Shown: positions 1 through 10,477, numbered from the stretch's first letter. The stretch is DNA of 64,000 bases from Clytia hemisphaerica (GCA_902728285.1 CACVBU010000854.1:1042059-1106058), one strand, 5' to 3'. Notes: generated by a model from the sequence alone, not told the origin. Program-made: numbers and translations.

Positions 1-229
1 CGGCACTCCGCAATATAGCTACTAACATAGCTACTAGCTGTCTCGAGATGAGGTTTTTCAGTAATATGTGTTGTATTTTTGCTGATAGAAACCTAAAAGA
101 AAAAATTTTGGAAAATTTATTATTTAATTTATTGTTTAAAGTCGTTCAAGTTTCTCTAATTCGAACATACCGTGTGTCCAAAAAAATCGGACAAATTTTT
201 ATATAAAGTAAAAATGCTTGTTTGGAAAC

Positions 230-515
230 AAATTGTATTAAGAATCTTTGTCCAATTCCGCTAAGGGCTTTTGCAGAAAAAAATTGAATACGGGAGGGGG
301 CGGAGGATATGACATTTTTTGGAAATTTACCCCCGGACATTGTGACTTTTGACCCTCCCCCCGGACAGCAGGTCCAGCCCCCCCCCCCCACCTCGACAAG
401 GATTAGTTTACCCCAGATAAGGCAAATGTTGTACTTTTCTCACTACCCCCTCCCCTGCGGACACTATATCCTCCACCTGCCTTGTATGGGCATTTTCTGG
501 AAGAGCCCAAAACTG
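230..515. repeat. C/G-rich foldback element, GGGCTCTTCCAG family (copy 1)
   Basis: The ends are inverted: AAGGGCTTTTGCAGAAAA at the left and TTTTCTGGAAGAGCCC at the right. The interior repeats a CCCCCGGACA-type word several times. The same family occurs at about 30285-30622 and 36390-36650. Confidence 0.6.
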
Positions 516-538
516 CTTTTTCCAAATTGAAAATATTT

Positions 539-787
539 AGGGATCTAATTTTGGCGATAGGAGCAAAAATTACGAAGAAGAATTAATTCGTTGACAAATA
601 ATTTTGGCAATTTATTTTCAACATAAGATCTTTCTTCTAACTTTATAATGAACGTTTAATATAAAAATTAGGGGGATGCTTTGAAAAATTACGACAATTT
701 TGAAATTAAAATTATTGCTCGACATAATAAGTTCTCGGCAAATCTAAATTTTTTACAATTTTTGCTCCCCGATAAAATTAGTTCTCT
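539..787. repeat. Small inverted-repeat element (CTAATTTT ends)
   Basis: The left end GGGATCTAATTTTGGCGAT, followed by GGAGCAAAAATT, is mirrored at the right by AATTTTTGCTCCCCGATAAAATTAG. It looks like a roughly 245-bp MITE. I recognise no coding content. Confidence 0.5.
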
Positions 788-906
788 TAATGCATTTCCT
801 CTTAAAATATTTAGGAGAACCTAATATTGTTTTTAATAAAGTTTTTACAACCGGTGTTCGTCTTAGAGATTATTCGAGAAACAATAATGATTATATGCTT
901 AGTTAC

Positions 907-1142
907 CTTATTTCGAAAAACGACGTTTTTCCCATCATCCACAGCTTTAGTGCCACAAGAGGAATAACCAGCCACCATGACCAAATGTGTTTTATTGGAT
1001 TTTTCACTTGGTCCACAAGTAGAATCATTCCATGAAATATTGTATTGAGAAATATCGCCTTCTAGGTTCGGGATTTCACTTTTGGGAATAAAAATGGTCA
1101 TCTTTTCGTCATCACATCTCACCGAGACAGTGTTGTTAAGTT
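907..1142 (-). CDS. ZP/mucin gene exon 3: ZP-N domain
   Basis: This exon gives 78 codons after a 2-nt phase carry-over, opened by the acceptor CTATTTAG and closed by the donor AAG/GTAACT. The sequence carries the ZP-N signature: VSVRCDDEKMTIFIPKS, then NDSTCGP, then SSCGTKAV and VVFRNK. These match the family pattern of four conserved Cys, the CGT motif and the closing Y/F-x-N. Several N-x-S/T sites are present. The reading frame stays open past the donor, but the sequence then becomes AT-rich and unlike a ZP domain. Confidence 0.75.
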
Positions 1143-3001
1143 CTAAATAGATACAACCCCTTTTTCAATCACAGGTATCATATAATACGTGGTATCTTGT
1201 TTATCAATTTAGCGGAACATTTGAAGGAGCTAGGATTTGAACTGGGTCCTAGACTTCTGTTCATCCTATAGTGAAAAGAGTTTCTTATAGAGAAAGTTTT
1301 TTATATAGGAAGTATTAGGCTTCTTCTCATCCTCTAGCGAGGTTTGCGAATCAAACTAAGGAAGTATATCTATAAGGTCTGCGATTCAGACTGAGACCCC
1401 CTCGTTTCAGGCACGAGAGCCTCGTTCACTCATTAAACGCTCCATATCTAACTGGCACGTGACGTTGTTTTAACGTTCGTTTTTAACGTTACATGGACGT
1501 TGTAAACATTACTCTCGGGTACCTAATAGCCAAGGGGATTGGAATTAGCGGAGGGGGGGAGGTGGAAAAAATCTCAAAACTTAATAAGGTGGGGGGGGGG
1601 TTGGAACAAAAATGTCCTGGGTGGAAAAATTTTGAAAAGGAGGCTAATACAGCTGAATTAGGACAAAAGAGGGAATTTTCAAAAACAATTTCCCAAAAAT
1701 TAATAAGCAGGGGGTTGGAATAAAAATGTCCTGGGTGGAAAATTTTCGAAAAATTAATTAGGGGGGGACGGTTATTAGATACCCGAAAGTAGATGAACAT
1801 TGAAACAACGTTGTGTGCCAGCTGGATAAAGATTTTTTGAAAAAGTGCACTGTAGACCCGTTGGACGTTAGGCAAACTTTTAACGCTTCAATAGTTTCTT
1901 CTTCAATGATATCACTTCGATCATAGGCGGAGCTTAGTGTAGGGTTTATAAAGGTGTTTGAGATATTCATTTCAGTCCTAGTATCGCGAAATAACAATGC
2001 CCCTTAACGATCAGATAATCAAAAGTACCTGATGAAGAGATTGTAGGAGGGACGCCTGTTGTTGTTGTGGTGGTTGTATGAGGGACGGCTGTTGTTGTGG
2101 TGGTCGTAGGAGGGGAGGCTGTTGTTGTAGTGGTCGTAGGAGGGACGGCTGTTGTTGTGGTGGTCGTAGGAGGGACGGCTGTTGTTGTGGTCGTGGTTGT
2201 TGTTGTTGTGGTGGTCGTAGGAGCAGCTGTTGTTGTGGTTGTTGTAGGAGGGGCGGCTGTTGTTGTGGTGGTTGTTGTAGGAGGGGTGGATGTTGTTGTG
2301 GTGGTTGTAGGAGGGGCAGTTGTTGTTGTTGTGGTGGTGGTTGTAGGGGCAGCTGTTGTTGTGGTTGTTGTAGGAGGGGCGGCTGTTGTTGTGGTGGTTG
2401 TTGTAGGAGCAGCTGTTGTTGTGGTGGTGGTTGTAGGAGCAGCTGTTGTTGTGGTGGTCGTAGGAGCAGCTGTTGTTGTGGTGGTGGTTGTAGGAGCAGC
2501 TGTTGTTGTGGTGGTCGTAGGAACAGCTGAAAAGAATTAGAATTTCAAATTATAAGAACATACTACCTGTGTCTATTTATTGTTCGTGCAGCAATAAAAA
2601 TACTGTATCCATCTACTACAGGCTCTTAAGTCCAGGCCGGCCAATACCTCCACCGCCATAATATTTTCATTAATTAGTTCAATATCGCGGGGGGGGGTGT
2701 ACTAGGTTTGCGAAGTGATGTTCGAGCATGCAAAAAATCCAAAATTGTACCTTTTAGAGTAAAAATTTGTCATTTTTGTTGTTTTAGTCACAAGTACCCC
2801 CTCTCCCCTGGGTTAACTACGCATTTATATTTTTGCCATATCTGAGCCTAGATATACATAATGCTTATATTATATAAATTAAATGTTTATAAGAAAACAT
2901 AAAATATGTAGAAAAAGTTACTTACATAATCCCTGCACAGCTGTAAACTGGGAGAGTTGACAAAGGAGCATAAATAAGCCTAGACATTGATATACCGTCA
3001 T
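907..3001 (-). CDS. Secreted mucin-like ZP-domain protein (partial, 3 exons visible)
   Basis: I join three minus-strand exons: 2926-3001, 2029-2526 and 907-1142. All junctions are GT-AG and the phases fit (1 nt left + 2 nt; 1 nt left + 2 nt). The predicted protein begins with a short hydrophobic signal peptide, runs into about 165 residues dominated by Thr runs with Ala-Ala-Pro or Val-Pro breaks (mucin-like, probably O-glycosylated), and then enters a ZP-N domain with the expected Cys and CGT pattern. ZP modules polymerise into extracellular matrices, egg coats and apical matrices; mucin plus ZP suggests a secreted or surface matrix protein. The ZP-C half and any membrane anchor would lie beyond the left edge, since I see no further exon in 1-906. 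The exon joins are inferred, not seen in a transcript. Confidence 0.72.
1143..1447. other. Intron of the ZP gene, no feature recognised
   Basis: This stretch lies between the ZP-N exon and the nested MITE. I see no exon, tandem repeat or inverted repeat worth naming. Confidence 0.4.
1448..1825. repeat. AACGTT-type MITE, split by another MITE
   Basis: The ends (ACTGGCACGTGACGTTG at the left, CAACGTTGTGTGCCAGCTGG at the right) match the compact copies at 9720-9814 and 45794-45891, whose bodies are little more than repeated AACGTT palindromes. A 278-bp element sits inside this copy. Confidence 0.65.
1512..1789. mobile_element. TA-flanked MITE nested in the AACGTT element
   Basis: The terminal inverted repeats CTCTCGGGTACCTAATAGCC and GGTTATTAGATACCCGAAAG are flanked by TA at 1510-1511 and 1790-1791. 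Two internal direct copies of a unit reading GGGTTGGAA, AAAATGTCCTGGGTGGAAAA, with G-runs, fill the middle. A TA duplication suggests Tc1/mariner-type mobilisation. Confidence 0.65.
2029..2526 (-). CDS. ZP/mucin gene exon 2: Thr-rich tandem-repeat exon
   Basis: On the minus strand this exon is open throughout and reads runs of six to seven Thr broken by AAP, GAP or VPP, about 165 residues, ending TGVPPTISSS. The acceptor TTCTTTTCAG precedes 2526 and the donor AG/GTACTT follows 2029. The DNA is a minisatellite of imperfect 27-30 bp units (plus-strand GTTGTTGTGGTGGTCGTAGG type), so length is probably polymorphic. The plus-strand open frames here (poly-Val and Cys/Gly) are antisense shadows. Confidence 0.7.
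2926..3001 (-). CDS. ZP/mucin gene exon 1: start codon and signal peptide
   Basis: The ATG lies at 3001-2999. The 25 codons read a polar N-terminus, a hydrophobic core (CLGLFMLLCQL) and a small-residue end (TAVQG), typical of a signal peptide. The exon ends with 1 nt before a very strong donor, GTAAGTAAC, at 2925-2917. A TATA-like box lies about 65 bp upstream of the ATG. An ATG in another frame (MSRLIY...) is less attractive because its phase would not fit the next exon. Confidence 0.65.
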
Positions 3002-3066
3002 CTTTTTCAAATTTATTTTGATCAATTTTCAAATATACACTTTTTAAAATAGAAAAAAGTTTGTTA

Positions 3067-3075
3067 TTATTTATA
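3067..3075 (-). promoter_or_regulatory. TATA-like box of the ZP/mucin gene
   Basis: Read on the minus strand this is TATAAATAA, 66 bp before the proposed ATG at 3001. The position suits a core promoter with a short 5' UTR. In AT-rich DNA such a match can arise by chance. Confidence 0.35.
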
Positions 3076-3251
3076 AGAACAGTGAGCTTAATTTTGGTCT
3101 AAACTTAATAAGAAAAGATACAGGTTTTTTTTAGTGGCAACATCCAGTGGATTAATTTTGGCGTGGATTTAATTTGGCGAATGATCAATTTTGTAAAATT
3201 TAGCGTCAAACTTAATTTGATGAATGGGAAGATTTTAGTCAGGATTTAAAC

Positions 3252-3495
3252 TCAATGGTTCTCATTCATACAACGAAATTACTTGTGTTAAACTTCAGCC
3301 ATATAACTATCTTTAAATCTGAAATTTCACTGAGGATAGAAAAGTTTAGGTACGGACCCATGATAAGATCTCCAAAACTTCATACCTTTGTAAATTCAAA
3401 TTCTACAAAAGAAACTTCAGGTATGGTGTTTCGAATTCCGCAGCTACTTAACTGAAATTTGTATACACAAGTGACACAAATATTTAGGTACGGAC
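3252..3495. repeat. Direct repeat, unit 1 of a duplicated pair
   Basis: This block is repeated with about 85% similarity at 3878-4130. Shared landmarks are TTCATACAACGAAATTA, GTTTAGGTACGGACCCAT, AATTCAAATTCTACAAAAGA and GAATTCCGCAGCTACTT. I find no convincing coding frame conserved in both copies. Confidence 0.6.
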
Positions 3496-3877
3496 CCGCA
3501 TAATAAATTGTACAAAACTTCGTAACTATCATTGAAAATTGAGAGTTGATAAAGCCTTAAAATGTTCTTAATTTGTTCTTAATATTTTGGTCATCGATGC
3601 CTCCAAAACTTGATATTAAAAAATCGTCTGAACTTGCACCTGAAAACCTCAAATTTTGCACCTGCACTCGACTTTTTCCGAGTCGTGCACTCCAGACCCC
3701 CCTCTTTAGCTTATTCATACGTGACTCCAATTACAAAAGGAATCTGGATAATTATCTTATAGTAGAATTATTTAACTATTTCAGGTCTCTAGAGATAATT
3801 TTGAAAATTACATATTAATTATAGTTATTATCATTATTATGAAATCACTTTGGATGAGATTTATACAAATATAACTT

Positions 3878-4130
3878 AATGGTTTTCATTCATACAACGA
3901 AATTAAAGGCCTTCCTTGTGTTAAACTTCAGCCATAACCATCTTTAAAACTGAAATTTCACCGAGGACAGAAAAGTTTAGGTACGGACCCATTCTAAGAT
4001 CTCCATAACTTCGTACCTTTAAAAATTCAAATTCTACAAAAGAAACTATCTTCAGGTATAGCCTTGTCCCGAATTCCGCAGCTACTTGACTGAACTTTGT
4101 ATACACAAGAAACAGAAATATTTATAGGTA
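3878..4130. repeat. Direct repeat, unit 2 of a duplicated pair
   Basis: This is the second copy of the 3252-3495 block, in the same orientation and about 380 bp further on. It carries a small insertion (AAGGCCTTCC) after the shared CAACGAAATTA. Confidence 0.6.
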
Positions 4131-4179
4131 CGAATACCCCACGATTAGATCCCGTGCAGTATGATTTGGTAATAAAAAT

Positions 4180-4371
4180 TTGGTAATTCAACCACAAGCA
4201 GTCTATGCATGTTACACAAGCGGCTACCAACATCGCTTCTCGTACTTCATACGAACAATCCCAGAAATGGAAGCGTATCTGCAACCAATTGAAAAAATCA
4301 TCCGTCACCAATTCATCCCGGCGATCACAGGAGGTAGAATTATTAATGACTTTAGAGAGAGATTTACTATC
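4180..4371 (+). pseudogene. Fragment of a retroelement reverse-transcriptase ORF tail
   Basis: The plus frame reads VYACYTSGYQHRFSYFIRTI, then PEMEAYLQPIEKIIRHQFIP and AITGG, before a stop at 4372. It resembles the post-RT segment of retroelement ORFs common in cnidarian genomes: a hydrophobic aromatic stretch, RT(I/V)P, LxPxExxI and FIPAxTG. That family comparison is from memory. There is no start, and the rest of the element is missing. Confidence 0.45.
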
Positions 4372-4456
4372 TAACAAATTACATAACTTTTTTTTAAACT
4401 GATATATAACTAATATGGTAAGAGACAAGCCCAAATGAGTCATTGTCAAATGGAAT

Positions 4457-4711
4457 ACACCTTTTTTAATATAAGAACATACAACAATTTTGAAGCCGTT
4501 GGATGTTCTTATCTTATTGAGTTTTAAGCTTAAAAATGTTCTTAACATGTTCTTGTTTTCACCATTTTGTCAGTATTTTTGTCTGTTTTTCTAAGAGATT
4601 GGGTATATTTAGAGTCCACAAAACTTTAAAATGTTCTTAACTCGTTCTTGATAATTTATGGCCATCGAAGCCTTATGTTCTTATATAGTTTGTTCTTATA
4701 AAAAACGCGCA
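4457..4711. repeat. GAACAT-type foldback MITE (copy 1)
   Basis: The ends read as inverted (T)n-ATAAGAACA and TGTTCTTATAAAAAACG. The interior is made of AAGAACAT / ATGTTCTTA words in both orientations around conserved GAAGCC and CCATCGAAGCCTTATG blocks. Sister copies lie at 37893, 42961, 46722, 48624, 48935 and 51360. Confidence 0.75.
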
Positions 4712-6580
4712 TGGTTAATTCATAGTCGAATGAAATATGACAGTTATGAAAACAAGCAGCGAATTTACGTATCCTATGATGGCACAATGTCTAAATGACG
4801 TTCAAAAAAAGGCCTTAAAGTACATAAAAATAACATTATGCGCCATACATACCATACGTATTACAATGCACATTATTAAAAAACAGGTTTAGTGATATTT
4901 ATCAACAGTTTGCAGTTTGATAAAATAAAAATGAGGGATTTCGAATAAGTCACGGAAGGGCAATACTAACTTCAATGAAAATATGTTATATCATTTTGAA
5001 ACTAATTTAATTAATGTGTCATTTTGTGATGCCTCTCTTTTCTAATTTCTTTCTTTCTTTCTTTTTTTGCTATATAATTCGAGAAACTACATTACACTTA
5101 CGAACATATACTACTTACAAAACGAACACAGAAAAATAGATAGTTCCTCACCCCGCCTGCAAGGCACTAAGTGATATCGCTAGGGTACTAAGCTATAAAA
5201 TAAAGGAAAAACCATCTCTAAAAGGAAAAAAATATATATTAGAGCTATGAAAGGAGATAATCAAACTAAAATAAGGCACCACTAAACCTTTCAGAGTCAA
5301 GAATAAATTCAATGACAAGATTAATTATTGAGTTATTTATGTTGAAAGATAGTAAAGGTTTCTTTCTTTCAAATCGTTCGATAAAAACATTTTCAAAAGT
5401 TTTCAACACCCGAGATAGGAATGGTCACAAATCCTTTAATCAGGTCGCCGCTATCCCACCCTTCACTCGTTTAAAATACAATCCGTAACAATGAATACAC
5501 TCTTCTCGAAATGCAGAAAATAATTGTGAGCCTCGTTTTCAAAGATTTATTGATTTATTGATTGATTTATGATTATTTATGTTTATACGCTTTCTTATTT
5601 ATTTGAAGTTATCAGGCCAGGATGTTAATCACTTCAGTCCTGAAAATCCTGTATTATTTATTAGTTTTGTTACACGCTTTTTTTATATAAGAATACACTT
5701 TATAAGAATGTCCATGATGAAAATGGTAAAAAAATTAAGAATAACACTAAAAATATCACCATCATGGAATTTTGCTACTCAAGCTAAGAATGCCATTTTC
5801 AGCATTTTCAATTATAAATTGTCAATTACCCCCAGGTAAGGCTCACTCCTTTTACAAAAGTGCCAATTCATACTTGAGACGTATGTACTAAATGTTAAAT
5901 CTAGTCTGAATTAGTATCCTAACCTAAAAATGTTGTAAGAATATTTTAGGATGATTTTTCCAAGAAAGTTAAGAATATCCATGATGAAATGAATTTACAC
6001 CATTCTTATAACAAAAGAGTGTAATCACTTTAGCGTGGAAAATGCGGTTATTCCTCGCAAAGATGTTCATCACTACGGTGTTGAAAATCTCTGCTTCCTA
6101 GAAAATATTGCATATAAAGGGGACAATAGGTCTAATGAGTCCTGAAAATGCGATTAGGACACTCTTTAACTTCCTAGAATTATTTTTCAAAGAAATCAGT
6201 GATTTTCCACCCTCTGATCATTTGCGTAATCACAACTGCCCTCAGAACTTTTGTGATTGCAGGTGTGAAAATGTCTAATTATCAGATAATTGATACCCCT
6301 AGATAAGAGCCCTATCAAAAAACGCCTACCGGAGATCGCGTAATAATTTAAAAATGATTACTCTCATTAGCCTCATGGTTTTCATGTTAATTAAAACTAA
6401 TGATGTAAAATCCTGTGATGTTATCCGGCAAGCCGACTCTTATGTCAGGTCGGTAGCTTAGCCTCTCTTTTTGTTATGAACTCGTTGCCGTGAAATTAGA
6501 ATTTTTCAACAAGAACGCATGCTTATGTACCACAGTTGTTTCAACTATTTCAAAATCGCCGAGTGAAGCTTTACTAAACC
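4712..6580. other. AT-rich intergenic sequence with degenerate repeats
   Basis: I see no gene here. There is a (TTTC)n tract near 5047-5066. Between about 5600 and 6280 a loose word recurs (ATCACTTCAGTCCTGAAAAT and variants in both strands), suggesting an eroded foldback element of the kind found elsewhere in this window. Confidence 0.4.
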
Positions 6581-6589
6581 TTTACGAGC

Positions 6590-7063
6590 GAACACCTTAA
6601 TGTTGCTTCTCCTATCTGGTGATATTGAAAGTAACCCAGGCCCTCGGCCTGTTAGAATAACCTGCCATCAACCATAGAATGGTTTCTTGTGCTGGGTGTA
6701 ACTCATCCTACCATACATGCACATGCAAAAGTCTCTTCAGAAACTTTAAAATCGATTGATTTCTTAAAACTTCTCCTTCACCAAGAAAGATTTGATATTC
6801 CATGTCTGAATGAGACTAAAATTGACTCGACAATCACTGATAGTGAAATCTCTATACCTGGGTATTTACCTTGTAGGCTAGACCGCACCCTCCATGGTGG
6901 TGGTACTATGGTTTATTTTTCGAATCGTTTGGATGTGAAAAGAAATTGTCGCCTTACAAGTAAAGCTCATAAGTCATTATGGGTCGAGCTTAAATTCAAA
7001 AAATCAAAACCCATCTATATCTGCTCTCTATATCGACCATTATGCTCAAAGGCGATAGGTTGA
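6590..7063 (+). pseudogene. CR1-like non-LTR retrotransposon relic with 2A-like motif and endonuclease fragment
   Basis: From 6599 the frame reads LMLLLLSGDIESNPGP, matching the ribosome-skipping 2A consensus D-x-E-x-N-P-G-P. It stops soon after. A second frame carries a Cys/His-rich remnant (CAGCNSSYHTCTC), and from 6689 a third frame reads an APE-type endonuclease start: FDIPCLNETKIDS, ISIPGYLPCRLDR, HGGGTMVYF, LWVELKF, ICSLYRP. These are the first endonuclease blocks of CR1-type ORF2. The copy is frameshifted, stops after about 100 endonuclease residues and lacks the RT. Confidence 0.75.
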
Positions 7064-7285
7064 GAAGAAGGCCAACAAAAATCTCCATAATGTTAAATCT
7101 TAAAAGGTCAGTTTTAAAAGATATTTATGGTCCCACTCATGGCTAAGTGTAAGGTAAGAAGGGTAATTTTCGCTCATTTCCCTCGAACCGCCCAGCACCA
7201 CTTTTGGGACCTACCCCAGTGGGGTAGAGGTCCTATAAATTAACTAATGTTCGTTCGTTCGTTCGTTCGTTCGTTAGTTCGTTAC
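7064..7285. repeat. Possible non-LTR 3' tail ending in a TTCG microsatellite
   Basis: Downstream of the endonuclease relic the sequence holds CCTACCCCAGTGGGGTAGAGG (a short palindrome) and ends in GTTC repeats at 7250-7280. Such a microsatellite tail would fit the 3' end of an internally deleted CR1-type copy. This is an inference only. Confidence 0.35.
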
Positions 7286-7318
7286 CAACTTTTCTCAAGA
7301 TTGGCTCATTAGTTTTTC

Positions 7319-8345
7319 TTGATTTTTGGCACAAAGATGCAAAATGGTAATGCCCAAAATGTGACGGAGCCTGATTTTCGAAAAAAATTCATTTCCGGCC
7401 AAAAATGCCGGAAATATGCCGGAAAAACCGGTTTTTTGGCATTTTCTCGAGATTTCACCATTATTATTTTTCTAAAATTTTGCACAAAGATGCGTAATAG
7501 CAATGCCCAAAACATGGCCAAGTCCGATTTTTTAGAAAAATATTTTTCCGGCCGAAAATGCAGGAAATATCCTGGAAATCGCCGCTTTTGTAGATTTTTA
7601 TTATTGACTTTTTCCTTACATTTATTTGTTTTTTTTCACACAAAAGCATTATTGATAACAATGCCCACTATCAAGCATGGTTTAATTGTCAATATAACTG
7701 ATTCTTGAAGCCGGAACTTTCTAAAAATCGCCGGAACCGATGAGAATCGCCTGCAAAACGGTTTCTTATGAATTTCTCGAGGTGTACCGTATATTTTTTC
7801 ATGAAATTTTGCACGCTGATGCAAAACAGCAATACCTAAAACAAAAACATTATTGATAACAATGGTTACCATCAAGCATAATCCAATTTGTCAATAAAAC
7901 TGACTTTTGAAGCCGGACTTTCTAAAAATCGCCAGAACGGATGAGAGTTGCCGGTAAAACGGTTTTCTTGAATTTCTCGAGCTATACTTTATTTTTTTCA
8001 TGAAATTGTTCACACTGATGCAAAATGGCAATACTTAAAATTTGACAGAGCCCAATTTTCTATAAACATACTTTTTCGGGCGAAAATGCCGGAAATATGC
8101 CGGTAAAACTGGTTTTATGGCATTTTCTGGAGATTTCATCATTAGTTTTTTCTGTTGTTGTGCATAAATATGTGTATTAGCAATGCTGAAAACATTGTCG
8201 AGTTCGATTTTTGAGAAAAAAAAATAATCCGGCCGAAAATTCCGGAAATCGCCGTTCTTGCAGATTTTCATTGGATTTTTCCCTTATATCTCTATGTTTT
8301 TCAAACATTGATTACAATGCTCACCATCAAGCATGATTTAATTGT
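7319..8345. repeat. Composite tandem repeat rich in GCCGGAAAT words
   Basis: A block beginning GATGCAAAATGGTAATGCCC near 7336 recurs near 8018 (period about 680 bp). Half-size sub-blocks lie between (starting GCACGCTGATGCAAAACAGC near 7811). Inside, GCCGGAAATATGCCGG, AAATCGCCGGAA and CAATGCCCACTATCAAGCAT recur in order. Open frames here are incidental. Confidence 0.6.
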
Positions 8346-8860
8346 TAATAAAACTGATTTTTGCAGCAATCGGAACTTTCTCTTTCTTTTTCCCTACTCT
8401 CCTTCCCACTCCCCCACCCCCAACAACAATCAATGATGAATTTAATGCGTTATGCATTTTTGCCAAACGCTATATTTTTCTGACTGATTTTTTTTCATTT
8501 TTCTTCTTATTGCTATCTAACTTTCATCATCAGGTACGTCCATTCAGCATCCAGCTTGTTGATTTTACTCTAATGAGCGTGATACAATCGCATACCTTTT
8601 GATGGGCGCTATCAGAATCATATTACAAACGAACTTAAAGGACGGGGATGGAGTTCGTCATTACCAAAAGAAAATGCTTTCGCCTCTCTTCTTGCACCTA
8701 GATTATTCAACAAATGGTATCAATAGACTTTTTCATAAACTACGTCACAAACATCACTTGCCTCGTTTTGAAGTTATTGTCATGGTAATGAACGGATTTT
8801 ATTAAAATTACTATTCATAAAAAAATCATTTAATGTCTCAAGGGATTTAATCACCTTAAT

Positions 8861-9635
8861 GGCTGCGTTTAGACCAACTGGCATTTGTAATTTGGCATTT
8901 GCTCATGAGGGATTCGATTTTAATAGCTTTTCCATTGTATTTTCTGTCATGGCATTTAAGGAATCGTCTTTTTAGAGTCTTTACTGAAAAGGTGATTCCC
9001 TCAAGTTCAACTTTGACAGATCAAACAATGAAAAGCATGGAATTTCTCAAAAACTGCAGTCATTAAGACTGAAACTTTTTGCCGTAGGGCTAGGCTATGG
9101 CAAGTCTTGCAAATTTTACAATCTATACAGGGTGTCCCTAATAAAAGTATCGAGTTTGAACATGCGATTGAGTAGAAAGTTTTAAGTGTGTATTCACAAA
9201 ATTGTATTTTAAGCTCTCCCTCTTTTTTCTTTGTCATTACGTAACAATAATGTAATGAGCCTATGTGATGGAGAACGTTCTTATATTTTAGCGATAACAC
9301 ACACAAACTTTTTTACTCAATCGCATGTTCAAACTCGATACTTTTATTAGGGACACCCTGTAGAAAGAACTGTAGAATAAAACTATAGAATAAAAAACGT
9401 GCAAATACTTTAAAAAATCAAAAATGTCATTTTTTCTCTTTGTTTTGGTTCCTTTGTTTGATTTGAAATGCCAGAAAAGGGGATTCCTTTACTCAAAATG
9501 GCATTTCAAATGCCAACGAAATGCCAACACGCTGGCATCATTAGGCATTTGACAAACCGAACAATTTCGCGGAACAATAGAATTCAAAAGAATACTGCAA
9601 GCAATTACAAATGCCAGGCTGGTCTAAACGCAGCC
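8861..9635. mobile_element. 775-bp foldback element with GGCTGCGTTTAGACC ends
   Basis: The ends GGCTGCGTTTAGACCAACTG and, in reverse, CTGGTCTAAACGCAGCC are inverted, followed by shared TGGCATTTGTAATT. The interior repeats GGCATTTG / CAAATGCC words. A mariner-type MITE sits inside at 9128-9360. No transposase frame is present. Flanking bases (AAT/AAC) give no firm TSD. Confidence 0.7.
9128..9360. mobile_element. Mariner-type MITE
   Basis: The long inverted ends start CAGGGTGTCCCTAATAAAAG and continue for about 60 bp as a near-perfect mirror. TA is duplicated at 9126-9127 and 9361-9362. The CAGGGTGTCCC terminus and TA target are typical of IS630-Tc1-mariner elements. It lies within the 8861-9635 element, so it inserted later. 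Confidence 0.8.
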
Positions 9636-9719
9636 AACAATTGTTCGAATACGAGGCAAGTGATGTTCGTGATGTAATTTATGAAAAGGTCTATTCGCTC
9701 CAAAATTAATTCAAGCCAT

Positions 9720-9814
9720 CCCAGCTGGCACACAACGTTCTTTCAACGTTCACCTAACGTTAAATGGACGTTGTGAGCGTTAGATAAACGTCGAAAAAAC
9801 GTTGTGCTGCTGGC
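9720..9814. repeat. AACGTT-type MITE (intact short copy)
   Basis: The body runs from CCCAGCTGGCACACAACGTT to a degraded CTGCTGGCGG and is built of AACGTT/CGTTGT palindromes. It is the compact form of the split copy at 1448-1825. Confidence 0.65.
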
Positions 9815-10470
9815 GGATGGTTTATAAATATTCTTAAATCTCTAAATTAAATTCAGCCAAATTGTGTTCAAATAGCAAATAGGCGAACAAGCTTGAGCTC
9901 GTTCTTCAAAAAATTCTTCTCTTATTCTTTTTAAGCCTATGATTGAAACTGTCATTTCACAGAACCAATGTTACGGAACCGAAGATTGGACACGCAAAAA
10001 GACAAAGGCGATATATATTTCAGGAAATTTTACAATAATGTAAATAATATTTTAATGATCTAGTTGTATATTCAACAAGCAAAAATTTTCAATTTTGTTA
10101 TTATATTTCTATGGGTGTAAAATACAAATTTTGCATTGAGAATGAAATATATGACTCGAAATTCCAATTGAAATTTTATCAATTCCCTAAAACTTCTTCA
10201 TTCTATTTTGAATTTTTGCTCTTTTGTAAAATTTACAGACTATTTTTGGTCAAAAAACACTCTTTGCCTCACAAAACAGTGTACACAGCTCTGCCTTCTT
10301 TCATTATCCCTCTAATTCTCTTACTACCGAAGAAAGAACCAAAATCCTTTTCGTCAAAATATCGATAAACTAATTTTTTTTATATTCCTATATATAATTT
10401 TCTGATTTCCTTTTTTAATCCTGTACTAAAACAGCTCAAATTTACGTCTCCGTCAGTATTCTGTTCAAAC
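9815..10470. other. AT-rich sequence, nothing recognised
   Basis: I see no exon, RNA gene or repeat boundary in this stretch on either strand. Confidence 0.4.
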
Positions 10471-10477
10471 TTTCATC

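Noticed and set aside
2078..2540. Plus-strand open frames of poly-Val and Cys/Gly/Arg
   Set aside because: They are antisense to the phased Thr-rich exon, start mid-repeat and have no splice or promoter context.
7319..7708. 129-residue plus-strand protein
   Set aside because: It lies in the GCCGGAAAT composite repeat and is not preserved in the second unit.
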